From assembly GCA_020725145.1 (NCBI GenBank), contig DYFO01000018.1, forward strand, positions 1 through 39,658: a DNA stretch of 39,658 nucleotides. Reading direction: 5' to 3'. A model generated the notes under the pieces. That model was not told the DNA's origin. It ran no database searches and saw nothing but the letters and a program-made list of their open reading frames with translations. Positions 8,387 through 16,959 of this stretch are shown here, piece by piece. The position numbers and the translations under genes were made by a program. The DNA is from Symbiobacterium thermophilum (lineage in GTDB: Bacteria; Bacillota; Sulfobacillia; UBA995). Numbering within the stretch: position 1 is the stretch's first letter; each line of letters starts with the position of its first letter.

Positions 8387-9219
8387 AGATCTACATCAGC
8401 GCGGACATGGAGTTCGCCAGCGGCATCACCTCGCCGGCCCAGGTGACCGCCGGCAGTTCGCGTTTCGAGGAGGGAAGGCGGCTTTGGATGGCCGACCTTC
8501 ACAGCCTGGTCCAGGGAGCACTTGAGGGCGGCGCCAGCGCGATCTTGATCAACGAAGCGCACGGCCTCATGGACAACCTGGACCCCTGCGAGGTCCATCC
8601 CGCCGCCCAGTTCATCTCGGGTTACGTGAAAGCGGGCAACCAGATGGAGGGTTTGGACTCCGACTTCGACCTCGTGTTCTTGCTCACGCATGCCCGCGCC
8701 GGCGGGCCCGGCACCCTCAGCCACACCTACATGCTGCCGGACATCTACCGCATACGGCTCAACGGTCAAGAGATAGGCGAGCTCGGGTTAAATGCGCTCT
8801 GGGCCGGCTGTCATGAAGTGGCGGTGGGGCTGGTGGTGGGAGACGATGCCGCCGTTCGTGAAGCGCGCGAGCTGCTGGGGGATGTGGAGACGGTCGTTAC
8901 CAAGGAGTCACTGGACCAGTTCACCGCCAAGTGCCTCGCCCCTGCCGTCTGCCGGGACCGGCTGCGGAAGGCGGCGGCCCGGGCCGTTGCCAGGGCAGCG
9001 AGCTTCCGACCGTTTCACCGGCCGGGCCCGTTCGAAATGGAGATCACCTTCACCATGCCGGCGATGGCTTCGTTCGCCGCGCTGGTGCCGGGGGTGGTGA
9101 AGGTCGACCCCCTTACCATAAGATTCGCCTATGATGACTACGACCTCGTGCAGAGGACGAGGATCGTCACCACGAACCTGGCCAGGATCATCGCCTTGCA
9201 GGTGCGGGATCGGCGGTGA
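8383..9219 (+). CDS. M55-family D-aminopeptidase (DppA-like)
   Basis: Zinc peptidase family that removes N-terminal D-amino acids from short peptides, as in Bacillus DppA. 278 residues. The metal ligands line up almost exactly with DppA numbering: Asp8 and Glu10 (SADMEF), His60 (NEAHG), His103 (LLTHARAG) and Glu133 (GELGLNA), plus the conserved His114 (LSHTY). The usual DMEG reads DMEF, and NDSHG reads NEAHG, so substrate preference may differ. The start overlaps the GntR stop (ATGA). Being coupled to the regulator and just ahead of an ABC importer, it probably acts early on the imported compound. Confidence 0.9.
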   Translation: MKIYISADMEFASGITSPAQVTAGSSRFEEGRRLWMADLHSLVQGALEGGASAILINEAHGLMDNLDPCEVHPAAQFISGYVKAGNQMEGLDSDFDLVFLLTHARAGGPGTLSHTYMLPDIYRIRLNGQEIGELGLNALWAGCHEVAVGLVVGDDAAVREARELLGDVETVVTKESLDQFTAKCLAPAVCRDRLRKAAARAVARAASFRPFHRPGPFEMEITFTMPAMASFAALVPGVVKVDPLTIRFAYDDYDLVQRTRIVTTNLARIIALQVRDRR

Positions 9220-9328
9220 CCTTCACGGCTCCGAGCACTGACACGGGAGGTGAGTGGACAAGCCGACCGGACACGACAAGCGCCAACCACCGCTAGACGA
9301 AAACCCTACGGGGGGAGAGTGCAGCAAG

Positions 9329-10708
9329 ATGCCAAGGAGACTGCTCAGTTTGCTCCTGGCCGTAACGCTGGTGCTGGCGGTTCTGGGGGCCGGCTGTGGC
9401 CGGGAGGTGACGCCCGCGCAAGATGGGGAGGTGGACGTCACCAAGCCGGCCAAGCTGGTGGCCACCGTCTGGACCTACGACCTGGCCAAAGTAGCGGACA
9501 ATCTCCAGCGCTTCGAGCAGTGGAGCCGAGCGCGCCCCGACGTGCCTCCTACCACGATAGAGATGTCGGACTTCCCCTTCGGTACCTACGAAGCCGCGCT
9601 GACCACAAGGTTCCTGGGCGGGGCGCGGGTGCACGTGCTGAGGGGATCGGACCACTGGTTGAGCAAGTGGGCGACTGCCGGCTTCGTCGTTCCCATCGAG
9701 GACTTCGATCCTGAACTCCGCCGCTACATCGACGATATGGACGACTTCGTCAAGCCCGGCGTGCTTTACGACGGCAAGCTGTACGGCCTGCTTTACTACG
9801 GCGACCACATGCAGTTCGTCTACAACACGGAGATCCTGAAGCGGGCGGGGATCGAGCGCCCTCCGCAGACCTGGGACGAGGTGCTTGCCCAGGGCGCCAA
9901 GCTCAAGGCGGCGGGGGTCGTCAGGGACGTGTTCGCCCTGCCCTTGGTGCTTTCACCTTGGCTCGAGGAGGTCTTCTATGCCCTGGTGTACTCACAGGGA
10001 GGAAGGCTCTTCGACGATCAGGGCAATCCCACCTTCGGCGAAGGCAAGACCGGGCCTCCGCTGGACATGCTGCGGTGGCTGGTTGACGCCATCCATGTGC
10101 ACGGCATCGTGCCTGCCAAGACCCTGGAGATGCGGGTTGTCGACGTCCAGGAAGTTTTCAAGGCGGGTGACGCGGCTTTCGTGATCGTCCCGAGCTACAT
10201 GCTCGCGGAGTTCCAAAAGCCCGGGGTGTCCAAGGTCGCAGGCCAGGCCCAGCTGGCCATGATGCCGGGAACCCACCATGGCACCGCCGGTTTCGCGCGA
10301 ACCTACCACTTCGGCCGTGCCCTCCTGAATGAGCCCAAGCACGTGCAGCTTGCGGCGGTCAAGCTCATTCAGTTCCTGGGCGGACAGGTGGAAATCGACG
10401 GGGTGACGGCCTATCACATCCCGAAGCGGTGGGCGATCGAGAACGGGCTGGGATTTGGCTACAAGTCGATGTGGGAAGACCCCGACATCGTCCGGGTCAT
10501 TCAGGGCTGGGGCGACATAGACGTGCTGCGCGAGCAGAGGCGCCTGGCCAGCCACAAAGAAGGCATCGAGTACCCGTGGTACGCCGAGTGGGTCAGCTTC
10601 TTCCAGGCCGAGTTGCACAAGGCGCTCATGCGCACCCGGACTCCCGAGGACGTGCTGAGCGATGCCGCCAAGCGCTGGCTGAAGCTGAAGGCTGAGTTCG
10701 AGAGGTAG
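9329..10708 (+). CDS. Extracellular solute-binding lipoprotein (family 1, CUT1-type ABC importer)
   Basis: Captures the substrate outside the membrane and delivers it to the two permeases encoded next. About 459 residues. A lipoprotein signal peptide (MPRRLLSLLLAVTL...) ends in the lipobox LGAGC, so it is anchored through Cys. The fold type is the MalE-like one, shown by KLYGLLYYGDHMQFVYNTEILKRAG followed by PPQTWDEV. The ATG at 9329 is chosen because it begins a textbook signal peptide and follows GGGGGAGA. The frame stays open back to 9254 without a ribosome site. Ligand unknown: family 1 proteins mostly bind sugars, polyols or glycerol phosphates, which contrasts with the amino-acid-type enzymes downstream. 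Confidence 0.93.
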   Translation: MPRRLLSLLLAVTLVLAVLGAGCGREVTPAQDGEVDVTKPAKLVATVWTYDLAKVADNLQRFEQWSRARPDVPPTTIEMSDFPFGTYEAALTTRFLGGARVHVLRGSDHWLSKWATAGFVVPIEDFDPELRRYIDDMDDFVKPGVLYDGKLYGLLYYGDHMQFVYNTEILKRAGIERPPQTWDEVLAQGAKLKAAGVVRDVFALPLVLSPWLEEVFYALVYSQGGRLFDDQGNPTFGEGKTGPPLDMLRWLVDAIHVHGIVPAKTLEMRVVDVQEVFKAGDAAFVIVPSYMLAEFQKPGVSKVAGQAQLAMMPGTHHGTAGFARTYHFGRALLNEPKHVQLAAVKLIQFLGGQVEIDGVTAYHIPKRWAIENGLGFGYKSMWEDPDIVRVIQGWGDIDVLREQRRLASHKEGIEYPWYAEWVSFFQAELHKALMRTRTPEDVLSDAAKRWLKLKAEFER

Positions 10709-10723
10709 CCTTGGAGGTGGTAT

Positions 10724-10750
10724 GGGAGAGGGCCGTCCGGGCCCTCTCCC
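10724..10750 (+). promoter_or_regulatory. Intercistronic stem-loop between binding protein and permease
   Basis: An 11-bp perfect stem, GGGAGAGGGCC (10724-10734) with GGCCCTCTCCC (10740-10750), closes a five-base loop. No U-tract follows, so it is not a classic terminator. It sits 16 bp after the binding-protein stop and ahead of the ribosome site of the permease. Hairpins in this position can protect the 3' end of the binding-protein mRNA and lower permease expression, giving the needed excess of binding protein. Confidence 0.7.
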
Positions 10751-10775
10751 GGCCACCGGTGGGGAGGTAAGTCCC

Positions 10776-11693
10776 GTGCCCGCGGGCGCGTCAACCCGAG
10801 CCGGATCGATACTTGCCAAACCCGACCACCGCTATGCCGCGGTGTCCATCCTGCCCTCGGTGCTGGTGGTCTTTGCCGTCGTCATCTACCCGCTGATCTA
10901 CGCGGTCATGATGAGCTTCCGCGATTCGCGGATGGGTGTGCTGGGAGGCTTCATCGGCTTGGCGAACTACGCCCGGCTCTTCTCCGATGTGGAGTTCCGC
11001 CTGGCCATCGTGAGGACCCTGGTCCTCACGGTGATAGCGGTGGCACTGGTCATCGTCATCTCGCTGGGCGTGGCCATGGTGGTGAACGAACGTTTTCGGG
11101 GCTCGAGCTTCATCAAGCTGGCCTTGCTTCTCCCCTATGCCCTGCCGGGAACGCTCAGCGCCCTGATATGGCGGTGGATGTACGACCCCTCATACGGCAT
11201 CCTCAACGCCGTGCTCTACCACACGGGGTTCATCAAGGAGTACGTGACCTTCACCGGCGACCCGCGCACCGCCATGGGTGCCATCATCCTCGCCCACGTA
11301 TGGAAATTCGTCCCTTACAGCGCGTTTCTCTTCGTGGCCGGGCTCAGCTCCATCCCGCCCGGCCTTTACGAGGCCGCCCGCATCGACGGCGCGAGCAGCC
11401 TGACCATCTTCCGCAAGATCACGTTGCCTCTGCTGGCCCCGGCCATGCAGCTGGCCCTGATCGTGCAGACCGTCTTCGCCGTCCTGTACCACTTCGGGCT
11501 GGTCTACATCATCACCGGCGGTGGTCCGGGAAGGGCCACCACCACCTTGCCCTGGTACGTGTACAGCGAGACCTTCCGGTTCATGCAGTTCGGAAGAGGG
11601 TCGGCGGCGGCCGTGGTTCTGGCCTTGATCATGCTGGTGTTCATCTACGTGTATCTGGTCGCCCTCAGTCCCAAGGAAAGGACGGTGTCCTGA
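10776..11693 (+). CDS. ABC transporter permease, CUT1 type (MalF-like)
   Basis: Inner-membrane channel subunit of the importer. About 305 residues and six membrane segments. The EAA loop that docks onto the ATPase is EAARIDGASSLTIFRKITLPLL. Other marks are YPLIYAVMMSFRD in the first segment and GGGPGRATTTLPWYVY near the end, both usual for this family. I place the start at the GTG at 10776, preceded by GGGGAGGT seven bases upstream. The ATG at 10722 would put an 11-bp GC hairpin inside the first codons. The second permease begins two bases after its stop. Confidence 0.93.
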   Translation: MPAGASTRAGSILAKPDHRYAAVSILPSVLVVFAVVIYPLIYAVMMSFRDSRMGVLGGFIGLANYARLFSDVEFRLAIVRTLVLTVIAVALVIVISLGVAMVVNERFRGSSFIKLALLLPYALPGTLSALIWRWMYDPSYGILNAVLYHTGFIKEYVTFTGDPRTAMGAIILAHVWKFVPYSAFLFVAGLSSIPPGLYEAARIDGASSLTIFRKITLPLLAPAMQLALIVQTVFAVLYHFGLVYIITGGGPGRATTTLPWYVYSETFRFMQFGRGSAAAVVLALIMLVFIYVYLVALSPKERTVS

Positions 11694-11695
11694 AG

Positions 11696-12595
11696 GTGCG
11701 GCGGCAAGACACCATTTCCGGACGACGGCGACGCAAGGCCGTCTGGCTTGCGCTGATGACGGTGTTGATCGGCATGTACCTGCTCTTCCCGCTCGTCTGG
11801 ATGGCGCTGTCCAGCTTCCAGGACGAACGCGTACTGCAGTCACGGCCGCCGCGGGTCCTGCTCACTCCCGACATCTTCACCCTGGACCACTACAACTTCC
11901 TGCTGACGGGACGGATGCCCGAAACGGGGATCATGGTGCAAGCCATGTATACCATGAGCGGGACGTACGTGCTGCCGTCGGTGGTCAACAGCCTGGTCAT
12001 TGCGGTGACGGTCACCTTGGGCAACCTCATTCTGGGTATACCGGCCGCCCACGCCTTCGCCCGTGTCAGGTTCAGGGGAAACCGTACGCTGTTCATGGCC
12101 TTGTTCGCCACCCGGCTGCTGCCGGCGCTCTCCATCGTGGTGCCCATGTTCATCATCGTGAGCCGTATCGGGCTTCTGGACACGAAGCTCGCACTGATGG
12201 TGATCTACCTGGCCATCACCCTGCCGTTCACCTTGTGGCTCTTGCGCGGTTACTTCGCGCACGTTCCGCGCGAGCTGGAGGAGGCGGCCCGTGTGGACGG
12301 GGCCGGGCGCTTCACCGTGCTGTGGAGGATCGTGCTCCCCGTGGCCAAGCCGGGGCTGATAGCTTCCGCGGTGTTCGCTTTCATGCTCTCGTACGGGGAG
12401 TTCCCCTTCGCCCTGATCCTAACTCAGAGCTTGGCTTCTCGTACCATGCCGGCTTTGATGGCGGGTATCGGCTACTACGGGTCCAGCCGGGGCATGGTGG
12501 CGGCGGCGTCCGTTCTCAGCTTCGCACCACCCCTTGTCCTGGCCGCGCTGTTTCGCCGGCAACTGATCGATGGCCTCACCCAGAGATTTGAGTGA
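11696..12595 (+). CDS. ABC transporter permease, CUT1 type (MalG-like)
   Basis: Second channel subunit, pairing with the upstream permease. About 299 residues. The first membrane segment follows a basic N-terminus (KVRRQDTISGRRRRK). The EAA loop reads ELEEAARVDGAGRFTVLWRIVLP. An extended periplasmic stretch (residues ~40-85) precedes NSLVIAVTVTLGNLILGIPAAHAFAR. The GTG at 11696 is the most likely start; the open frame continues upstream within the previous gene and is spurious there. The gene runs into the ATPase gene after 27 bases, completing a binding protein-permease-permease-ATPase set. Confidence 0.92.
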   Translation: MRRQDTISGRRRRKAVWLALMTVLIGMYLLFPLVWMALSSFQDERVLQSRPPRVLLTPDIFTLDHYNFLLTGRMPETGIMVQAMYTMSGTYVLPSVVNSLVIAVTVTLGNLILGIPAAHAFARVRFRGNRTLFMALFATRLLPALSIVVPMFIIVSRIGLLDTKLALMVIYLAITLPFTLWLLRGYFAHVPRELEEAARVDGAGRFTVLWRIVLPVAKPGLIASAVFAFMLSYGEFPFALILTQSLASRTMPALMAGIGYYGSSRGMVAAASVLSFAPPLVLAALFRRQLIDGLTQRFE

Positions 12596-12622
12596 CCAAG
12601 ACAGAAGGGCTGGGGACACGAC

Positions 12623-13732
12623 ATGGCAAGAGCAATACTGGTAGACATCACGAAGCGGTTCGGTCAGGTGGTGGCGGTCAGCCGCTTGAACCTGACCGTC
12701 GAGGACGGGGAGTTCTTCGTACTCCTCGGCCCTTCCGGCTGTGGAAAGACGACGACATTACGCATGGTCGCAGGGCTGGAGGAACCTACGGAAGGCAAGA
12801 TCTTCTTCGACGACGTGGACGTGACCGACATGCCGCCGGACCGGCGAAACGTCGCCATGGTCTTTCAGACGCTGGCTCTTTACCCGCACATGACGGCCTT
12901 CGATAACGTGGCCTTCTGTCTGCGTAACCGCCGTGTCCCGGAGGCCGAGATCGCCCGGAAGGTCCGCCAGGCGCTGGCCGTGCTGGAGATAGAGCACCTC
13001 GCCGACCGGTATCCGGCGCAGCTCAGCGGAGGTGAAAGGCAGCGGGTGGCACTGGCACGTGCCAGCGTCCGCGAGCCCAACATCTTCCTTCTCGACGAGC
13101 CGCTTTCCAGTCTCGATGCCAAGATCCGGGCAAGCACCCGCGCCGAGTTCAAGTCCCTGCACGCTCAGCTTAAGGCTACCTTCGTGTACGTGACCCACGA
13201 TCAGGTGGAGGCCATGAGTCTGGGCACGCGCGTCGCGGTGATGAACCGAGGGAGCCTGGAGCAGATCGGTTCGCCCCGCGACCTTTACGATCGGCCGGTG
13301 AACACGTTCATCGCCACCTTCGTTGGCAGCCCTGCGATGAACCTCGTGGAGGGAGAGATCGCCGATGAAGACGGGCGGCGCATGCTTTGCACCGCGCACT
13401 TCCGGCTGCCGCTTCCGATGTCCGTGGAGGAGGCATTCAAGTCCGTCCCCGGCCGCAGGGTGATCTTCGGCGTGCGCCCCGAGCACCTTGAGCCGACGGG
13501 CGAGCCCGGAGCCGACCGGGTAGAGTTCTCCGTGCACAGCGTGGAGCCGTTGGGACAGAGAAATCAGGTCAACCTGCAGGTGGGCGACCGGCTCTGGGCG
13601 GCGCTGGTGGAACCCGGCTTTTTCCCATCGGCCGGCGATCGGGTGCGGTTTCGCATCTCGATGCAGAACGTGCACCTGTTCGACGGGGAAACCCGGCGGT
13701 CGATCCGCAGGGAGGCCGGGAGCCGTGACTAG
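12623..13732 (+). CDS. ABC transporter ATP-binding protein (MalK/UgpC type)
   Basis: Cytoplasmic ATPase that powers the importer. 369 residues. Walker A is GPSGCGKTT, the Q-loop VFQ, the signature LSGGERQRVALARA, Walker B IFLLDEPLSSLD and the switch histidine VTHDQVEAMSL. A C-terminal TOBE/MalK-like regulatory region (from about residue 235) contains GVRPEHLEP. Having the dedicated ATPase inside the operon means the importer is complete. The gene overlaps the synthetase beta gene by 8 bp, which ties import to the enzymes downstream. Confidence 0.95.
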   Translation: MARAILVDITKRFGQVVAVSRLNLTVEDGEFFVLLGPSGCGKTTTLRMVAGLEEPTEGKIFFDDVDVTDMPPDRRNVAMVFQTLALYPHMTAFDNVAFCLRNRRVPEAEIARKVRQALAVLEIEHLADRYPAQLSGGERQRVALARASVREPNIFLLDEPLSSLDAKIRASTRAEFKSLHAQLKATFVYVTHDQVEAMSLGTRVAVMNRGSLEQIGSPRDLYDRPVNTFIATFVGSPAMNLVEGEIADEDGRRMLCTAHFRLPLPMSVEEAFKSVPGRRVIFGVRPEHLEPTGEPGADRVEFSVHSVEPLGQRNQVNLQVGDRLWAALVEPGFFPSAGDRVRFRISMQNVHLFDGETRRSIRREAGSRD

Positions 13733-14453
13733 CCCGTCGGGAACGAAAGCGGCGGCTGAAAGCCTGGTGGCCGCAGCGCAGGCCGAGTCAAGGCACCTCA
13801 TGGAGCACGAGGCGAAGGAGCTGCTCGCCCTCTATGGCGTCAGAGTGCCGCCTTTCAGGCTACTGACCGACCGGTGCGACCTGCCGGCCGTCGCCGCCGA
13901 GCTCGGGTTTCCGTTGGCCGCCAAGCTCGTCAGCCCCCAGGTGCTGCACAAGACCGACCACGGATTGGTGTGTCTGGGCATCTCGGACCCGGCAGAGCTG
14001 GAAAGCGCCTACGTCGGGTTGCTCAGGCGGGCGGCCGCCATGTCGCCGGCGCCCGAAGTGCGCGGAGTGCTGATCGAGCGGATGGAGCGGCCGGGACTTG
14101 AGATGCTGGTCGGCATGCAGCGCGATCCCGTGTTCGGACCGGTGCTGGTGTGTGGCCTGGGCGGGATCTACGTTGAGACTTTACGCGATGTGAGCTACCG
14201 GGTGGCACCGCTTGATGTCGATACCGTGCATGAAATGCTGGAGGAGCTCGGCTCCCGGGACCTTCTGAAAGGTGTGCGAGGCCAGGCGCCTCGGGATATC
14301 GCCGCCCTGGCGTCCTGCGTCCTGGCGGTGGCCCGTCTGGCCGACGAGATGGAGGAGGTCGTGGCGGTGGACCTCAACCCGGTTTTCCTTTACGAGCGGG
14401 GAGTGGTCGCCGTTGACGCCAGGGTGCTGCTCCGAGAGGAGGTGTCCGCTTGA
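13725..14453 (+). CDS. ADP-forming acyl-CoA synthetase, beta subunit (ATP-grasp)
   Basis: Together with the alpha subunit encoded at 16956, converts acyl-CoA + ADP + phosphate to the free acid, CoA and ATP. About 242 residues, matching separate ACD beta subunits of archaea. The ATP-grasp_5 fold is shown by EAKELLALYGVRVPPF, FPLAAKLVSPQVLHKTD (His75 in the HKxD motif; the equivalent His in Pyrococcus ACD has been implicated in phosphate transfer), FGPVLVCGLGGIYVE and VAVDLNPVFL. The GTG start follows GGGAGCC and overlaps the ATPase stop. It overlaps iorA by a TTGA junction. Its partner subunit lies on the far side of iorAB. Confidence 0.9.
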   Translation: MTSPSGTKAAAESLVAAAQAESRHLMEHEAKELLALYGVRVPPFRLLTDRCDLPAVAAELGFPLAAKLVSPQVLHKTDHGLVCLGISDPAELESAYVGLLRRAAAMSPAPEVRGVLIERMERPGLEMLVGMQRDPVFGPVLVCGLGGIYVETLRDVSYRVAPLDVDTVHEMLEELGSRDLLKGVRGQAPRDIAALASCVLAVARLADEMEEVVAVDLNPVFLYERGVVAVDARVLLREEVSA

Positions 14454-16342
14454 GCACGAAGCTTCGACCTCCCGATTACCTCGCGGACAGCCCGGGGACC
14501 ACGGTGGTGATGCTGGGCAACCAGGCCATCGCCCGCGGGGCGCTGGAAGCGGGTTTGCACTTCGCCACCGCCTATCCGGGGACTCCCTCCACGGAGATCC
14601 TGCTGTCCCTGATACCGGCCGCCGACCTGTATGGGGTGAGAGTGGAGTGGGCGGTCAACGAGAAGGTCGGTTTCGAGGCGGCAGTCGCCGCCTCGCTTCT
14701 GGGCCTTAGGGCCATGGTGAGCATGAAACACGTCGGTGTCAACTGGATATCCGACCCCCTCCTCGCGGTCAACCTGAGCGGCATCCGTGGGAGCCTGGTG
14801 GTCGTGGTCGCAGACGACCCGGGGGCCAGAAGCTCTCACAACGAACAGGACACCCGCTACTGGGGCTTCCTGGCCGAGTTGCCGATCCTGGAGCCCGTAG
14901 ACCCTGCCGAAGCCAGGGACATGGTCGCCGAGGCGTTCGAACTGTCCGAGCGGCTCGGGCTTCCGGTGATCGTGAGATCGCAGGTCCGCGTGAGTCACGC
15001 CCGGCAGCCGGTGGTCCTGGGTCCCTTGTCCCGGGTCGAAGCCCGGCCGTGCTTTGAGCGGCACGAGCGCCTGCTGGTAACCGGGGCCGGGGGGAGGGCG
15101 TTAAGGCTGCACGCCGAGCTCCACCGCCGGCAGGAGGAGCTGCTCCGGGTATCCGAGAGCTGCCGTTTTAACCGGCTGCAGGTTCCCCAGGGGGCGGAGG
15201 TGGCCGTAGTGACTTCGGGGGTGGGCTACGGCTACCTCCAGGAGGTCCTGGCCGGCGCCCGGCAGCCGGTCCGGGTGCTGAAGGTGGGCATGCCGTTTCC
15301 CGCCCCGGCCGGCACGATTCGCGAGGTGGTCGACGGAGTACGGGCGGTGCTCGTGGTGGAAGAGGGGGAACCGGTACTGGAGCTCCAGGTGAGGGCCATC
15401 CTCCAGCAGGCCGGCATCGGCCTGCCGGTAAGGGGCAGGCACACCGGGCATATGCCCCCGGTCGGCGAACTCGACGCCGAGGCGGTGGGCCGGGCCTTGC
15501 AGGCAGCCCTCGGCCTGGAGCTGGATACGCCCGAGCTCCCGGCGGGGGAGGCTGCGCTGCCGCCGCTGCCGCGCCGGGACCTCACCATGTGCGCAGGATG
15601 CCCGCACCGCGCCACTTTCTACGCGTTGAAACGCGTGGTCGAGCGGGTGGGACGCCACCGGTGCATCATGTGCGGCGACATCGGCTGCTATAGCTTCGGC
15701 TCGCAACCCCCCTTCGAGCTGGTGGACGTGAAGTACACCATGGGGGCGAGCGTCGGACTGGCGTCCGGGTTCAGCACCGCCGGCGTTTCCGATCGGGTGT
15801 TCGCGGTCATCGGGGATTCGACTTTCCTGCATGCCGGCATTGCAGCCCTGATCAACGCGGCGTACAACGGTGCCCGGGCGGTCGTGCTGGTGGTGGACAA
15901 TGGAACCGTAGCCATGACCGGGCAGCAACCCCATCCGGGAACCGGGGTGCGTGCCACGGGTGAGCGGGCCAAACCCGTCGTTCTGGAAGAGCTGGCCCGG
16001 GCGGCAGGCGCGGGACTGGTCTGGGTGGTCGACGCCTACGACATCGAAGCGGTCGAGAAGGTGCTGACCGAAGCGGTGGAGTTCGACGGGCTGGCGGTGG
16101 TGATCGCCCGGCGCGCGTGCGCGCTTGAGGCGATGCGCGAGCTGGCCCGGCAGGGCAGGCGACCCCAGCCCTACCGCGTGGACGAGGACCTGTGCACCTC
16201 CTGCCAAGCATGCATCACCGAACTGGCCTGCCCTGCGCTCGGCTGGGACGGGAACGTTGCCTCGATCATCGCCGCCGAGTGCACGGGGTGCGGAGTCTGC
16301 ACCCAGGTGTGCCCGGCCGGTGCGATCACCAAGGGGGGGTGA
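14450..16342 (+). CDS. iorA: Indolepyruvate ferredoxin oxidoreductase, alpha subunit
   Basis: TPP-dependent subunit that oxidatively decarboxylates (aryl) 2-oxoacids to acyl-CoA and CO2, passing electrons to ferredoxin. 630 residues. The pyruvate-flavodoxin-type N-terminal domain has AYPGTPSTEI and WAVNEKVGFEAA. The TPP domain carries CAGCPHR, MCGDIGCYS and GDSTFLHAGIAAL...VVDNGTVAMTG. Two ferredoxin motifs lie at the C-terminus: CTSCQACITELACP (last spacing longer than usual) and CTGCGVCTQVCP. The TTG start has an excellent AGAGGAGGTG site. True substrate may be another branched or aromatic 2-oxoacid. Confidence 0.96.
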   Translation: MSTKLRPPDYLADSPGTTVVMLGNQAIARGALEAGLHFATAYPGTPSTEILLSLIPAADLYGVRVEWAVNEKVGFEAAVAASLLGLRAMVSMKHVGVNWISDPLLAVNLSGIRGSLVVVVADDPGARSSHNEQDTRYWGFLAELPILEPVDPAEARDMVAEAFELSERLGLPVIVRSQVRVSHARQPVVLGPLSRVEARPCFERHERLLVTGAGGRALRLHAELHRRQEELLRVSESCRFNRLQVPQGAEVAVVTSGVGYGYLQEVLAGARQPVRVLKVGMPFPAPAGTIREVVDGVRAVLVVEEGEPVLELQVRAILQQAGIGLPVRGRHTGHMPPVGELDAEAVGRALQAALGLELDTPELPAGEAALPPLPRRDLTMCAGCPHRATFYALKRVVERVGRHRCIMCGDIGCYSFGSQPPFELVDVKYTMGASVGLASGFSTAGVSDRVFAVIGDSTFLHAGIAALINAAYNGARAVVLVVDNGTVAMTGQQPHPGTGVRATGERAKPVVLEELARAAGAGLVWVVDAYDIEAVEKVLTEAVEFDGLAVVIARRACALEAMRELARQGRRPQPYRVDEDLCTSCQACITELACPALGWDGNVASIIAAECTGCGVCTQVCPAGAITKGG

Positions 16343-16347
16343 GGACT

Positions 16348-16959
16348 TTGGACAAGGCTTGCGACATCTACGCGGTCGGGGTGGGAGGTCAGGGGATCAT
16401 GCGGCTGTCCGAAGCCCTGTCCCGGGCGGCCGTGAAGGCGGGACTTGAGGTAAGGATAAGCGAGTCGCACGGCGGCGCCCAGCGCGGTGGGGTGGCCACC
16501 GGCCACATACGCATCGGCTACAGGGCAAAGGCCCCGGTCATCCCCGCACGCGGCGCGGACGCCGTCGTCGGGATGGAGGTTCTGGAGGCCGCCCGGTCGG
16601 GTCCTCGCTTCATCCGCCCCGGGGGCGTGTTCCTCGTCAACCCCATCTCTTGGCCGCCGCTTGGGGTGTTGACGGGTCGCGAGCGGCTGCCCGCGGTCGA
16701 GGAACTGGTGTCCGCCTTGCGGAAGGTTGCCGGCCGCCTGTACGTGGTTCCGGCTACCGAGATGGCCGATCGTCTGGGGCGCAGGATCCTGGCCAACGTG
16801 GTCATGCTGGGGGCGCTGGTGGAATGCGCAATACTCCCGTTCGACGCCCGGTGCCTGGAGGATGCCCTGATGGAGACGGTGCCGGCGGGCACCGAAGATG
16901 CCAACCGCGAGGCCTTCGCGGCCGGCCGGGCCGCGCTGAGGGAGGCCATGGAACGTTGA
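16348..16959 (+). CDS. iorB: Indolepyruvate ferredoxin oxidoreductase, beta subunit
   Basis: Gamma-domain partner of IorA, completing the 2-oxoacid:ferredoxin oxidoreductase. About 203 residues, typical for IorB. The start of the fold reads YAVGVGGQGIMRLSEAL, then SESHGGAQRGGVATGHIRIG, both conserved in this subunit family. The TTG at 16348 is chosen: GGGGGGTGAGG lies just upstream, and the open frame further left is inside iorA. It overlaps the synthetase alpha gene by a TTGA junction. Confidence 0.94.
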   Translation: MDKACDIYAVGVGGQGIMRLSEALSRAAVKAGLEVRISESHGGAQRGGVATGHIRIGYRAKAPVIPARGADAVVGMEVLEAARSGPRFIRPGGVFLVNPISWPPLGVLTGRERLPAVEELVSALRKVAGRLYVVPATEMADRLGRRILANVVMLGALVECAILPFDARCLEDALMETVPAGTEDANREAFAAGRAALREAMER

